From assembly GCF_003020585.1 (NCBI RefSeq), contig NZ_PXUE01000003.1, positions 248,001-312,000 of the forward strand: 64,000 nt of DNA, read 5' to 3'. This DNA is from Chryseobacterium aurantiacum. GTDB taxonomy: Bacteria; Bacteroidota; Bacteroidia; Flavobacteriales; Weeksellaceae. Position numbers and translations under genes: made by a program. Below are positions 27,095-36,136 of the stretch, piece by piece. Every line of letters starts with the position of its first letter. Within the stretch, counting starts at the first letter, position 1. Under the pieces are notes generated by a model. The model had not been told where the DNA came from. It ran no database searches and saw nothing but the letters and a program-made list of their open reading frames with translations.

Positions 27095-27721
27095 ATGAAT
27101 TATTTGGAAGCTTTAAGCAGAAGATATTCTGTGAAAAAATTTAATAATCAAATCATTCCTCAGGAAACCCTTCATAACATTCTTGAGTCGGGAAAGCTAT
27201 CTGCAAGCTCGCTGGGACTTCAACCCTATAAAATTATTGTTGTTGAAAGTGAAGAAATGAAGCAGAAGTTAATCCCTGCTTTTTATAACCCGTCTCAGAT
27301 TTCCACCTGCTCTCATCTTGTGGTTATTATTTCAAAGAAAACAATAGAAGAGAATTATATCCATGGATATTTTAATCATATTTCTGAGGTAAGGGAAACT
27401 CCTTTGGAGAATCTTGATCCTTTCAGAAACAGCATCAATCAACATATCAATCAAAAAACACAGGATGAAATTTTCAACTGGGCAGAAAAACAGTCTTATA
27501 TAGTATTGGCCAATCTTATGTATGCCGCTGCTATAGAGAATATAGACTCTTGCCCTATGGAAGGCTTCCGACAGGATCTGATAGAAGAAATCCTGAATAT
27601 AAACTCCGAGACAGAAAAAGTAACCGTTACCCTCGCTTTAGGCTACCGTTCTGAGGAAGACCATTTTCAGCACATGAAAAAAGTAAGAAAACCAAACGAA
27701 AAATTGTTTAAATTTATTTAA
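27095..27721 (+). CDS. Nitroreductase-family NAD(P)H oxidoreductase
   Basis: 208 residues of the FMN-dependent nitroreductase fold. N-terminal SRRYSVKKFNN (FMN phosphate-binding arginine region), SASSLGLQPYKIIVVES (about 36-52), and a C-terminal ENIDSCPMEGF with the usual YRSEEDHF end. It resembles the NfsB/oxygen-insensitive NAD(P)H nitroreductase or dihydropteridine reductase group. nadB follows after 29 nt with no terminator or clear promoter between, so the two may share an mRNA. The physiological electron acceptor is unknown. Confidence 0.88.
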   Translation: MNYLEALSRRYSVKKFNNQIIPQETLHNILESGKLSASSLGLQPYKIIVVESEEMKQKLIPAFYNPSQISTCSHLVVIISKKTIEENYIHGYFNHISEVRETPLENLDPFRNSINQHINQKTQDEIFNWAEKQSYIVLANLMYAAAIENIDSCPMEGFRQDLIEEILNINSETEKVTVTLALGYRSEEDHFQHMKKVRKPNEKLFKFI

Positions 27722-27750
27722 TATTAAACGATTGTACCTAAAGCAAGCAT

Positions 27751-29334
27751 ATGATAAAAGCGGATGTATTAGTAATCGGTTCCGGTATTTCCGGACTTTC
27801 CTATGCCATTAAAGTTTCTGAACAACTCCCTGATGCCAAAATAATCATCGTAACAAAATCTGACGAAGACGAAAGCAATACGAAATATGCACAGGGCGGA
27901 CTAGCTGTAGTGACAGACTTTCAGAATGATAATTTCGAAAAGCACATTCAAGACACGATGCGCGCCGGAGATGGAGAAAGCAAACACGATGTTGTAGAAA
28001 TGGTAGTAAGGGAAGCCCCTGCAAGATTCAATGAAATAGTAGAATGGGGTGCTCAGTTCGACATGAAGAACGGAAAATTTGCACTAGGAAGAGAAGGAGG
28101 TCACACTGAAAACAGAATCGTTCACCATAAAGACATCACCGGTTTTGAAATTGAAAGAGCGTTATTGGAAACCGCCAACAGCAGCCCCAACATTGAAATC
28201 CTTGATCATCATTATGTAATCGATATTATTACCCAACACCATGTTCCGGGACAAGAACTAAACGAAGGAGACATTCATTGCTATGGAGCTTATATTTTGG
28301 ATGAAAAATCCAAGACCATCAAAAAAATCACCTCTAAAATAACATTGGTAGCCACAGGAGGCGCCGGACATGTTTATAAAAATACAACTAACCCTACCAT
28401 TGCAACCGGAGACGGAATTGCTTTTGTAGCCAGAGCAAAGGGAAAGGTTTCCAACATGCAGTACTATCAGTTCCATCCAACAGCTTTATACAGCAAAATG
28501 GATGGGATGTTGTTCTTAATCTCAGAAGCCGTACGGGGAGACGGAGCAAAATTAAGAACAAAAAGAGGCGAAAAATTCATGCATAAATATGACGAGCGTG
28601 AAGAATTAGCATCTAGAGATATTGTTGCAAGAGCTATTGACGCCGAAATGAAAATTACCGGAGACGAATTTGTCGGCTTAGATTGTAAGGAAATGAATCA
28701 TGAAAAATTCTTAGAACACTTTCCAAATATTTACAAGAAATGTAAGGATGAAGGAATTGATCCTTTCACTCAATTGATTCCTGTAGTTCCTGCCTGCCAC
28801 TATTTAATGGGAGGAATTGAAGTAGACAGAGACGGACAATCATCCATCAGAAACCTTTTTGCAGTTGGAGAATGTACCAACTCCGGATTACACGGAGCGA
28901 ACAGACTTGCCTCAAACTCTTTACTTGAAGGATTGGTATTTGGGCATAATGCTGCCATGAAGACCATGTCCTTATTAAATGAAAACAAATTCAACTTTGA
29001 TGATCTGAAAGCCGTTCCGGAATGGGACGAAGAAGGAATGAAAATCATGGATGAAATGGTTATTGTTAGCTACCTTAGAAAACAGCTTCAGGAAATGATG
29101 AGTGACCTTGTAGGTATTGTAAGAAGCAACAGACGTCTGAATATGGCCCTGCAAAAGCATCAGGAAATTGCTGCTGCCGTTGATGAAATCTACCACTACT
29201 CCATCCTTTCTCCACAATTATCAGAATTAAGAAATCTTACTACCGTTGCCCACCTCATCATTACCCAATCTATGGAAATGACAGAGAACAAAGGAGCATT
29301 TTACAATAAAGACCTAGTCCAAAACATACAATAA
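27751..29334 (+). CDS. nadB: L-aspartate oxidase
   Basis: Flavoprotein oxidising L-aspartate to iminoaspartate, the first step of de novo NAD synthesis. 527 residues. N-terminal FAD dinucleotide-binding motif VIGSGISGLSYAIK, the SxxKYAQGG segment (NTKYAQGGLAVV), REGGHTENRIVHHKD, and the substrate-loop HPTALY and CHYLMGGIEVD motifs typical of the succinate dehydrogenase/aspartate oxidase family. Its stop overlaps the nadC start by one base (TAATG), indicating translational coupling. The quinolinate synthase gene nadA is not in this window. Confidence 0.96.
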   Translation: MIKADVLVIGSGISGLSYAIKVSEQLPDAKIIIVTKSDEDESNTKYAQGGLAVVTDFQNDNFEKHIQDTMRAGDGESKHDVVEMVVREAPARFNEIVEWGAQFDMKNGKFALGREGGHTENRIVHHKDITGFEIERALLETANSSPNIEILDHHYVIDIITQHHVPGQELNEGDIHCYGAYILDEKSKTIKKITSKITLVATGGAGHVYKNTTNPTIATGDGIAFVARAKGKVSNMQYYQFHPTALYSKMDGMLFLISEAVRGDGAKLRTKRGEKFMHKYDEREELASRDIVARAIDAEMKITGDEFVGLDCKEMNHEKFLEHFPNIYKKCKDEGIDPFTQLIPVVPACHYLMGGIEVDRDGQSSIRNLFAVGECTNSGLHGANRLASNSLLEGLVFGHNAAMKTMSLLNENKFNFDDLKAVPEWDEEGMKIMDEMVIVSYLRKQLQEMMSDLVGIVRSNRRLNMALQKHQEIAAAVDEIYHYSILSPQLSELRNLTTVAHLIITQSMEMTENKGAFYNKDLVQNIQ

Positions 29335-30194
29335 TGAAAAAACCAAGCTACGTTACCGATAAAGCATTAAAAACTTTTATAAACAACGCCTTAGAAGAAG
29401 ATATTCAGGATGGAGATCACTCTACCCTCTCTACTATCCCAAAGGACCTTGAACAAAGTGCAAAGCTTTTGGTAAAACAGGATTGTATTTTGGCAGGCGT
29501 TGAACTGGCAGAAATTATCTTCACAACTTTTGACAAAAATTTAAAAGTTGAAACATTTCTTAAAGATGGAGATACCGCAAAAGTAGGAGATATAGCCCTT
29601 ATTGTAACCGGAAGCGCAAGATCTATACTTTCTACAGAAAGACTTGTTCTTAACTGCATGCAAAGAATGAGTGGCATTGCCACCCTTACTCACGAATGGG
29701 ATACCAGATTAATTGGTACAAAAACAAAGCTTTTAGACACCAGAAAAACGACTCCCAACTTCAGGATATGCGAAAAATGGGCTGTTGCCATTGGCGGTGG
29801 AACCAACCACAGATATGGTCTTTATGATATGATAATGCTTAAAGACAACCACATCGATTACAACGGAAGCATCACCAATGCCGTAAAAATGGCAAAAGAT
29901 TATGTTAAAAAAAGCAAGAAAAAGTTAAAAATTGAAGTTGAGACAAGAAATCTTGAAGAAGTTCAGGAAGCCATCAATGCAAAAGTTGACAGAATCATGC
30001 TTGATAATATGGATATAAAGACCATGAAGCAAGCTGTAAAGATGATTAATGGTTCTTGCGAGTCCGAAGCTTCAGGTGGAATTACCCGTGATATGCTTAA
30101 AGAAATTGCCTCTACAGGAGTAACATTTATCTCTGTAGGCGCCCTTACACACTCGGCTGAGAATATCGATTTGAGTCTCAAAGCAGTGAAATAG
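29334..30194 (+). CDS. nadC: Nicotinate-nucleotide diphosphorylase (carboxylating)
   Basis: Converts quinolinate and PRPP to nicotinate mononucleotide. 286 residues, usual length. Motifs: EDIQDGDHST, the RLVLNCMQRMSGIAT helix, LDTRKTTPNFR (substrate arginines), AVAIGGGTNHRYGLYDMIMLKDNH and VETRNLEE with the C-terminal barrel SGGITRDMLKEIASTGVTF (split here by conserved SEA). It is coupled to nadB. Together they form two of the three de novo NAD biosynthesis steps. Confidence 0.96.
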   Translation: MKKPSYVTDKALKTFINNALEEDIQDGDHSTLSTIPKDLEQSAKLLVKQDCILAGVELAEIIFTTFDKNLKVETFLKDGDTAKVGDIALIVTGSARSILSTERLVLNCMQRMSGIATLTHEWDTRLIGTKTKLLDTRKTTPNFRICEKWAVAIGGGTNHRYGLYDMIMLKDNHIDYNGSITNAVKMAKDYVKKSKKKLKIEVETRNLEEVQEAINAKVDRIMLDNMDIKTMKQAVKMINGSCESEASGGITRDMLKEIASTGVTFISVGALTHSAENIDLSLKAVK

Positions 30195-30196
30195 CG

Positions 30197-30239
30197 TTGA
30201 ATTTTTAATAAAAACACCCCCACTTTATTAAAAATTCAA
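30197..30239 (+). terminator. Long perfect hairpin after nadC
   Basis: Perfect 16-bp AT-rich inverted repeat (TTGAATTTTTAATAAA and its complement) around an 11-nt C-rich loop, starting 2 nt after the nadC stop. No proper T-run follows directly. A weaker ACTTTTT/AAAAAGT hairpin with a T-tract follows at 30247-30274. Confidence 0.6.
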
Positions 30240-30402
30240 TAACATGACTTTTTTCATATAAAAAGTTGTTTTTTATCTATTTTACTAACAATCAGACACT
30301 TAATACTATTAAGACTGATTAAAAATTAACATTGAGTTAATAATAGTTAAAATTAATTTCGCGAATTTTGCAGAAAATTAAATCTAATTATTACTAACGA
30401 TT

Positions 30403-32979
30403 ATGAAATTAATCAACAAATCGATGTTATCTGCGGTAATCACATTATCTACAGCTAGCGTCTATTATGCTCAACAGGTTCAGGACACAGTAAAAACAAA
30501 GTCTACTGACATTGAACAAGTTGTAATAACTGGTGTTGCCGATATCGCTAAAGATAGAAAGACGCCAGTAGCAGTTTCAACAATTAAGGAAGCACAAATT
30601 GTTGAAAGATTAGGAAATCAGGAATTCCCTGAGATCTTGAACACGACACCATCAGTTTATGCTACTAAAGGTGGTGGTGGTTTTGGAGACTCTAAATTAA
30701 ATATTAGAGGATTTAACCAAAACAATATTGCCGTAATGGTAAACGGTATGCCTGTAAATGATATGGAAGGAGGATCAGTTTACTGGTCAAACTGGGCAGG
30801 ACTATCTGATGTAACTTCTGCTATGCAGGTACAGAGAGGTCTTGGTTCTTCTAAATTAGCTATCGCATCTGTAGGAGGAACTGTAAACATTCTTACAAGA
30901 GCAGCTGATAAAAAACAAGGTGGTATTGTATCTTTAGCAGTAGGGAACAATGACTATGTAAAGTCTCTTTTCGCTTACAATACAGGAAGATCTGAAAAAG
31001 GATGGGCATCTTCTTTCTTAATGTCCAGAACTGCAGGATCTATGTACGCTGATGGAACTAAGTTCGAAGGGTACAACTACTATTTCGCTGTAGGATATAA
31101 AAAACCAGGAGGTAACCATGAATTCCAATTCACTATTACTGGAGCTCCTCAATGGCACAACCAAAGATCATATGCCATTACTATTTCAGACTATATAAAA
31201 TTCAACCCGGATAAAGACGGAACTCCAAATAGAAGATATAACTCAGACTGGGGATACCTTAACGGAGAACAGTACGGAACAAGAGTTAACTACTACCATA
31301 AGCCGGTAATGTCATTGAACTGGGACTGGACAATGAGTGAAAAGTCAAAGCTTAATACTGTATTTTATGCATCTTTCGGTAGAGGTGGTGGAACAAACAC
31401 AACCGGTTCTGCTAATGGAAAAAGCTTAAACAGCTTCAGAGATCAAACAACAGGTTTATATAACCTTGGTGATCTTTATGCTGCTAACCAGGCTTCAACT
31501 CCGGACAAAGGTATTCTTATCAGAAATGCGTCAATCAACTCACACAACTGGTTTGGTGTAATTTCTAGTTTCAACCACACAATCAATGATAAATTTAAGT
31601 TCTCAGCAGGGGTTGATGCAAGATATTATTATGGTTACCATTATCAGGTAGTTACTGACCTATTAGGAGGAAGCGGATACCTTGATAAAAATAACAAAAA
31701 CATCCCACCTAACTTGGTAACAGCTGTATCTAAACCAGAATCAAGCTGGAACCCATTTGGAGGTAAGGTTGATGACATGAACAACAGAATTGGCTACAGT
31801 AATGATGGTGAAGTACTTTGGTACGGAGCTTTCGGACAATTCGAATATACTAACGATAAAATTTCTGCATTCGTTCAGGGGTCAGTTTCCAACCAAGGTT
31901 TCCAAAGAATTGATAACTTCATTATAGACGGAGTTTCTAAGTCTAAAAAAGGAGAAATCATGAATACTAAAACAGGATTCAAAAACCTTTTTGGATATAA
32001 CATTAAAGCAGGTGTTAACTATAACATCAACGAACAGCACAATGTTTTCGGAAATATTGGATACTATGAAAAACAACCATTCTTCAGTGCAGTATACAGA
32101 AGTAATGAAAATATTGTTTCTCCAGATCTTAAAAATGAAAAAATCTTTGGCGCAGAAATCGGATACGGATTCAGATCTTCAAACTTCAATGCTAACGTTA
32201 ACCTATACAGAACTTCTTGGGATGATAGATACCTTAGAAGAACAGGTCTAAGAGATGTAGTAGCTGGAAAAACTGCCTATGTAGAAATGAACGGATTAAA
32301 TGAAGTTCACATGGGTCTAGAAGTTGATGCAAGCTATAACTTAAACAAACTATTAACAATTAATGGTATGTTCTCTGTTGGAGATTGGTACTATAAAGGA
32401 AATGCTACAGCAACTCTTTTTGAAGACAGTACAAACTTGCCTCTTAATTTCCCAGGAAGTACAAGCAACGAAACTACTTTATACTTAGATAAAGTAAAAG
32501 TAGGTGACGCTGCTCAAATGACTGCCTCTTTAGGAGCTACAGTAAGACCTGTTAAAAACCTAAGCTTTGATGCGACATGGAGAAATACCAACAATCTATA
32601 TGCTAGCTTAGATGCTTTCAACTTCAGAACTCAGGCTGCTGCAGATAAAGGTACACTAAAGTTACCAAGCTTTAACTTATTTGATGTAGGTCTTTCTTAT
32701 AAAATTAACCTAAACAGTAAGCAATTCTTTACAATTAGAGGAAATGTATATAACTTGTTTGATGTAACATATATTGCTGAATCAAATACAAGTACACATG
32801 CTAATCTTACTGCTCAGGAATATGCAAACATTAAGGGAGTTTCTGTAACTGACCCTACTCTTGTTAAAGACTTTGCAGCTTACCAGGCAGCTGGAAACTA
32901 CAAAGGAATCAGCCAGACTAACCAGGTATTCTTTGGATTCGGTAGAACTTGGACTGCAACTCTATCATTCAACTTCTAA
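30403..32979 (+). CDS. TonB-dependent outer-membrane receptor
   Basis: 858 residues. Signal peptide ending YYAQ, a TonB-box-like IEQVVITG (about 38-45), plug domain (KTPVAVSTI..., NIRGFNQNNIAVMVNGMPVNDMEGG, VQRGLGSSKLAIASVGGTVNI; about 50-175) and a beta-barrel ending with the outer-membrane terminal WTATLSFNF. No N-terminal carboxypeptidase-like domain. No SusD-like partner is adjacent, so polysaccharide import is not indicated. Substrate unknown. The upstream GAATTTTG at 30363-30370 matches the -7 box at 7 of 8 positions. Confidence 0.93.
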   Translation: MKLINKSMLSAVITLSTASVYYAQQVQDTVKTKSTDIEQVVITGVADIAKDRKTPVAVSTIKEAQIVERLGNQEFPEILNTTPSVYATKGGGGFGDSKLNIRGFNQNNIAVMVNGMPVNDMEGGSVYWSNWAGLSDVTSAMQVQRGLGSSKLAIASVGGTVNILTRAADKKQGGIVSLAVGNNDYVKSLFAYNTGRSEKGWASSFLMSRTAGSMYADGTKFEGYNYYFAVGYKKPGGNHEFQFTITGAPQWHNQRSYAITISDYIKFNPDKDGTPNRRYNSDWGYLNGEQYGTRVNYYHKPVMSLNWDWTMSEKSKLNTVFYASFGRGGGTNTTGSANGKSLNSFRDQTTGLYNLGDLYAANQASTPDKGILIRNASINSHNWFGVISSFNHTINDKFKFSAGVDARYYYGYHYQVVTDLLGGSGYLDKNNKNIPPNLVTAVSKPESSWNPFGGKVDDMNNRIGYSNDGEVLWYGAFGQFEYTNDKISAFVQGSVSNQGFQRIDNFIIDGVSKSKKGEIMNTKTGFKNLFGYNIKAGVNYNINEQHNVFGNIGYYEKQPFFSAVYRSNENIVSPDLKNEKIFGAEIGYGFRSSNFNANVNLYRTSWDDRYLRRTGLRDVVAGKTAYVEMNGLNEVHMGLEVDASYNLNKLLTINGMFSVGDWYYKGNATATLFEDSTNLPLNFPGSTSNETTLYLDKVKVGDAAQMTASLGATVRPVKNLSFDATWRNTNNLYASLDAFNFRTQAAADKGTLKLPSFNLFDVGLSYKINLNSKQFFTIRGNVYNLFDVTYIAESNTSTHANLTAQEYANIKGVSVTDPTLVKDFAAYQAAGNYKGISQTNQVFFGFGRTWTATLSFNF

Positions 32980-33008
32980 TTATCACAATATTAGATTTTA
33001 TAAATATG

Positions 33009-33035
33009 AATCCCGGCTTTGAGCCGGGATTTTTG
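33009..33035 (+). terminator. Terminator after TonB receptor
   Basis: Perfect 10-bp stem AATCCCGGCT / AGCCGGGATT with a TTG loop and T-run. The next gene's -7 box begins two bases later. Confidence 0.92.
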
Positions 33036-33036
33036 T

Positions 33037-33044
33037 TATCTTTG
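33037..33044 (+). promoter_or_regulatory. -7 promoter element of small membrane protein gene
   Basis: TATCTTTG directly after the terminator, 20 nt before the ATG at 33065. Confidence 0.6.
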
Positions 33045-33064
33045 TGTACAAAAAAATAGAAAAT

Positions 33065-33496
33065 ATGGATTTTTACGGAATTTTGAAAAATGCCCACAAA
33101 GGATTCGGGTATCTTGAACTTCTTTTGGTGGCATTATTTATTATTGCACTTTTGGCTACTATGTTCGGTTTCAGTGGGAAAGTGAACAAGTTTTTAAAGA
33201 AAACTACCCTTTTCACAATGATCTTCTTCCACGTTCAGTTTTTAATAGGAATCATTATGTTGATAACTACTTTTACTGGAGGTCTAAATATGGGGGAAGT
33301 AATGAAGAATTCAGCATTAAGATTCCAATATGTTGAACATCCATTTTCTATGCTAATTGCAGCGGTATTAATGACGATCGTTAACAAAAAAGTAAAATCC
33401 AATGATACAATCTCCTTAGGAATTACCATTATGGGATTAATTGCGGTAGCATTATTTGCATTTGCATTCCCTTGGGTGAAAGTCTTTGGGGCATAA
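33065..33496 (+). CDS. Four-helix membrane protein (cytochrome b-like?)
   Basis: 143 residues from MDFYGILKNAHKG. Four hydrophobic helices are apparent: GYLELLLVALFIIALLATMF, the IFFHVQFLIGIIMLI helix, the MLIAAVLMTIV helix after EHPF, and LGITIMGLIAVALFAFAF. His residues at the helix edges (NAHKG, FFHVQF, VEHPF) would suit heme binding, and related Bacteroidota proteins are sometimes labelled cytochrome B, but no confident family motif is present. The in-frame extension of seven codons upstream begins inside the leader and was rejected. It stands alone between terminator and asd. Confidence 0.75.
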   Translation: MDFYGILKNAHKGFGYLELLLVALFIIALLATMFGFSGKVNKFLKKTTLFTMIFFHVQFLIGIIMLITTFTGGLNMGEVMKNSALRFQYVEHPFSMLIAAVLMTIVNKKVKSNDTISLGITIMGLIAVALFAFAFPWVKVFGA

Positions 33497-33568
33497 AATA
33501 GATAAAGAAATTATACATTATGCGTTATAATTTACAAATAGTTTAATCTTAAATTTTTAATTAAATCA

Positions 33569-34561
33569 ATGAAAGTAGCTGTAGTAGGTTCAACAGGAAT
33601 GGTTGGACAAGTTATGCTTAAAGTTTTGGAAGAGAGAAACTTCCCAATAACAGAATTAATTCCAGTAGCATCTGAAAAATCAGTAGGTAAGAAGGTGAAG
33701 TATAAACAGAAGGAATTTAGTATTGTAAGCATGAAGGACGCTATAGCTGCCAAACCGGATATTGCGATCTTCTCTGCCGGAGGTTCTACATCCCTTGAGT
33801 TTGCTCCCCTGTTTGCAGAAGTGGGAACAACTGTTATCGACAATTCTTCAGCTTGGAGAATGGATCCCGACAAAAAACTAATTGTTCCGGAAATCAATGC
33901 TGATGTATTGACCAAAGAAGACAAAATTATTGCAAATCCGAATTGTTCTACCATTCAATTGGTAATGGTTTTAGGACCATTGAACAAAAAATATGATTTA
34001 AAAAGAGTGATCGTTTCCACTTACCAGTCTGTAACAGGAACAGGTAAAGCGGCAGTAGATCAATTAAACGGAGAGATTAGCGGTGATGATTCTATCGCTA
34101 AGGTATATCCTTATCAAATCTTCAAAAATGCACTACCTCATTGTGATGTATTTGCAGATGATGATTATACGAAAGAAGAAATCAAGTTAATGAAAGAGCC
34201 GAAGAAAATTCTAGGTGATGATACATTCAACTTGACAGCAACAGCAGTAAGAGTTCCTGTTCAGGGAGGTCACTCAGAAAGTGTAAACATCGAATTTGAA
34301 AATGAATTTGAGCTGGATGAAGTAAGAAAGATCTTATCTGAAACCCCAGGAGTTGTGGTGATGGATGATGTTAAAAACAACCACTACCCGATGCCTTTCT
34401 ATCTGGAAGGAAAAGACGAAGTCTTCGTGGGAAGAATAAGACGAGATCTGTCACAGCCCAAGACGCTCAACCTTTGGATCGTAGCAGATAACCTACGGAA
34501 AGGAGCCGCAACAAACGCTGTACAAATTGCAGAATACCTTGTAGCAAACAACTTAGTATAA
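33569..34561 (+). CDS. asd: Aspartate-semialdehyde dehydrogenase
   Basis: Reduces aspartyl phosphate to aspartate semialdehyde for lysine/diaminopimelate, threonine and methionine synthesis. 330 residues: NADP-binding GSTGMVGQVML (about 7-17), SAGGSTSLEF, DNSSAWRMDPD, the catalytic Cys in ANPNCSTIQLV (about 128), and GGHSESVNIEF with the catalytic His (about 233). The ATG gives MKVAVVGSTG. Monocistronic in appearance, with its own terminator 12 nt after the stop. Confidence 0.97.
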   Translation: MKVAVVGSTGMVGQVMLKVLEERNFPITELIPVASEKSVGKKVKYKQKEFSIVSMKDAIAAKPDIAIFSAGGSTSLEFAPLFAEVGTTVIDNSSAWRMDPDKKLIVPEINADVLTKEDKIIANPNCSTIQLVMVLGPLNKKYDLKRVIVSTYQSVTGTGKAAVDQLNGEISGDDSIAKVYPYQIFKNALPHCDVFADDDYTKEEIKLMKEPKKILGDDTFNLTATAVRVPVQGGHSESVNIEFENEFELDEVRKILSETPGVVVMDDVKNNHYPMPFYLEGKDEVFVGRIRRDLSQPKTLNLWIVADNLRKGAATNAVQIAEYLVANNLV

Positions 34562-34572
34562 ACTAACAAAAT

Positions 34573-34608
34573 AAAAAAGAGTCTCAAAATTGAGATTCTT
34601 TTTTTTAT
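34573..34608 (+). terminator. Terminator after asd
   Basis: AAAAAAGAGTCTCAA paired with TTGAGATTCTTTTTT (one G-T pair), followed by more T. It ends about 11 nt before the CDF gene start. Confidence 0.88.
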
Positions 34609-34618
34609 CAAACACTTT

Positions 34619-35617
34619 ATGAATACCCCGAAAAACACCCATAAAGACAAAATAGGATTCCAAAAAATTATAGCGGCCTTTGGAGTAATCCTTTTTATTG
34701 GAAAAATCATTGCATGGAAATTAACCAATTCCGATGCTGTGTTCTCCGATGCCATGGAAAGTATCGTGAATGTCATTAGTGCATTTATGGGACTCTATTC
34801 CCTTCACCTTGCAGCAAAACCTAAGGATGATGACCACCCTTACGGCCATGGAAAAGTAGAATTTGTTACTTCCGGTATCGAAGGCGCTTTAATAGCCATT
34901 GCAGGGCTTATGATTATTTATGAGGGAATCCACAGCCTTATTGTAGGAAAAACACTCAGCAAGATCGATTTAGGAATATGGATTATTGCAGCTACAGCTG
35001 TAGTTAATTATCTTTTGGGTTATATTTCCATAAAGAAAGGAGAAAGAGAGAATTCCCTGGTATTGATCTCTTCCGGAAAACATCTGCAATCAGATACCAT
35101 CACCACTCTGGGTGTAGTTATAAGCTTAGTGATTGTATATTTTACAAAAATATATTGGCTTGACTCTGCTGTGGCATTAATTTTTGGACTTTATATCATC
35201 TTTGTAGGCTATAAAATCGTTCGTAAGTCATTAAGCGGCATTATGGATGAACAGGATCCCGAAATACTAAATCAGATCATCAGAATCCTTGAAGAAAACA
35301 GGAGGACGGAATGGATTGATGTACACAACATGAAAATCCAGCAGTTCGGAGCCTCACTTCATATTGATGCCCATATTACTCTTCCTTGGTATTACAGCCT
35401 GCGGGATGCCCATAATGAAATGGAAAAAGTCATTCTTCTTCTGGCAAAAAATATTAAACGAAGTATTGAGTTCAATTTCCATATGGATGACTGTAAGCCA
35501 ATATCATGCTCCGTTTGTCAGATCAAAGAATGTCCTGTTCGGGAAAAAGACTTTGTGAAACGTGTAGAATGGACTCCTGAGAATGTAACCAGTGTAGACA
35601 AACATACTATAGAGTAA
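34619..35617 (+). CDS. Cation diffusion facilitator (CDF) metal exporter
   Basis: 332 residues. Proton-coupled efflux of divalent cations (Zn, Fe, Mn or Co class) across the inner membrane. Helix 2 has DAVFSDAMESIVNV, a loop has HPYGHGKVE, and helix 5 has HLQSDTITTLGV, giving the Asp/His metal-site pattern. A cytoplasmic dimerisation domain follows (IMDEQDPEIL..., HNMKIQQFGASLHIDAH). The C-terminus carries a four-cysteine cluster with spacing C-x4-C-x2-C-x4-C (residues ~292-305), which could bind metal. Metal specificity cannot be settled from sequence alone. Confidence 0.9.
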   Translation: MNTPKNTHKDKIGFQKIIAAFGVILFIGKIIAWKLTNSDAVFSDAMESIVNVISAFMGLYSLHLAAKPKDDDHPYGHGKVEFVTSGIEGALIAIAGLMIIYEGIHSLIVGKTLSKIDLGIWIIAATAVVNYLLGYISIKKGERENSLVLISSGKHLQSDTITTLGVVISLVIVYFTKIYWLDSAVALIFGLYIIFVGYKIVRKSLSGIMDEQDPEILNQIIRILEENRRTEWIDVHNMKIQQFGASLHIDAHITLPWYYSLRDAHNEMEKVILLLAKNIKRSIEFNFHMDDCKPISCSVCQIKECPVREKDFVKRVEWTPENVTSVDKHTIE

Positions 35618-35634
35618 TCCAAAGAAAAAAAGAG

Positions 35635-35689
35635 AGCTGAGAAAGCAAAGATGTAGATTAACGATTTACATTGATTTGCTTTCTCAGCT
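35635..35689. terminator. Long hairpin between convergent genes
   Basis: Perfect 15-bp arms AGCTGAGAAAGCAAA / TTTGCTTTCTCAGCT with a further inner stem (ATGTA...TACAT). It ends at the stop codon of the minus-strand gene and likely ends transcription from one or both sides. Confidence 0.75.
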
Positions 35690-36136
35690 TTATTTGTTTC
35701 CGGACTCTTTTTCTACCATCTGTTTTCTATAATAAAACATTGGAATAATTAATAATATAATCAAAGGCTGTATTACAAATCTTCTCATATAAAATGAAAA
35801 AAGATACCCAATTTCAAAATGGCTGTAAATACAATATAGATAAATAGATAAGGAAATTGCGAAAACAATGACCATCATAATCGCTCCCTGCATCGTCCAT
35901 TGTCTGTTTTTAAACAATCCCTGAATAATCAGGCAGGAAAACAACAGATTAAGGAGAAACCTAAACAAATGTCCTCCAATTAATTTCCCCCATTCGAATA
36001 AGGGAAACTCAATATTTTTATTGGCTTCATGAAAATACCCAAGAAAAGGATCATAGAAAAGTTTTTCCTCTAATACTCTTATTCCTATCAATCCACAGAT
36101 CCCGGAAATAACTAAAAGCCAATTAAGAATTTTCAT
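35690..36136 (-). CDS. Exosortase F system-associated membrane protein
   Basis: 148 residues with about four transmembrane helices: ILNWLLVISGICGLIGIRVL, FLLNLLFSCLIIQGLF, the GAIMMVIVFAISLSIYL helix, and FVIQPLIILLIIPMFYY. Its first codons overlap the end of xrtF by 14 nt on the same strand. The size, helix pattern and obligate adjacency fit the small protein always found with XrtF in Flavobacteriia. No catalytic residues are known for it; it is probably part of the membrane complex. Confidence 0.8.
   Translation of the reverse strand: MKILNWLLVISGICGLIGIRVLEEKLFYDPFLGYFHEANKNIEFPLFEWGKLIGGHLFRFLLNLLFSCLIIQGLFKNRQWTMQGAIMMVIVFAISLSIYLYCIYSHFEIGYLFSFYMRRFVIQPLIILLIIPMFYYRKQMVEKESGNK

Noticed and set aside
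30403..32979. SusC-type polysaccharide receptor
   Set aside because: No SusD-like gene follows and the carboxypeptidase-like N-domain is missing.
33532..33954. 140-codon open frame antisense to asd
   Set aside because: Shadow of the asd coding sequence, starting inside the gene with no independent signal.
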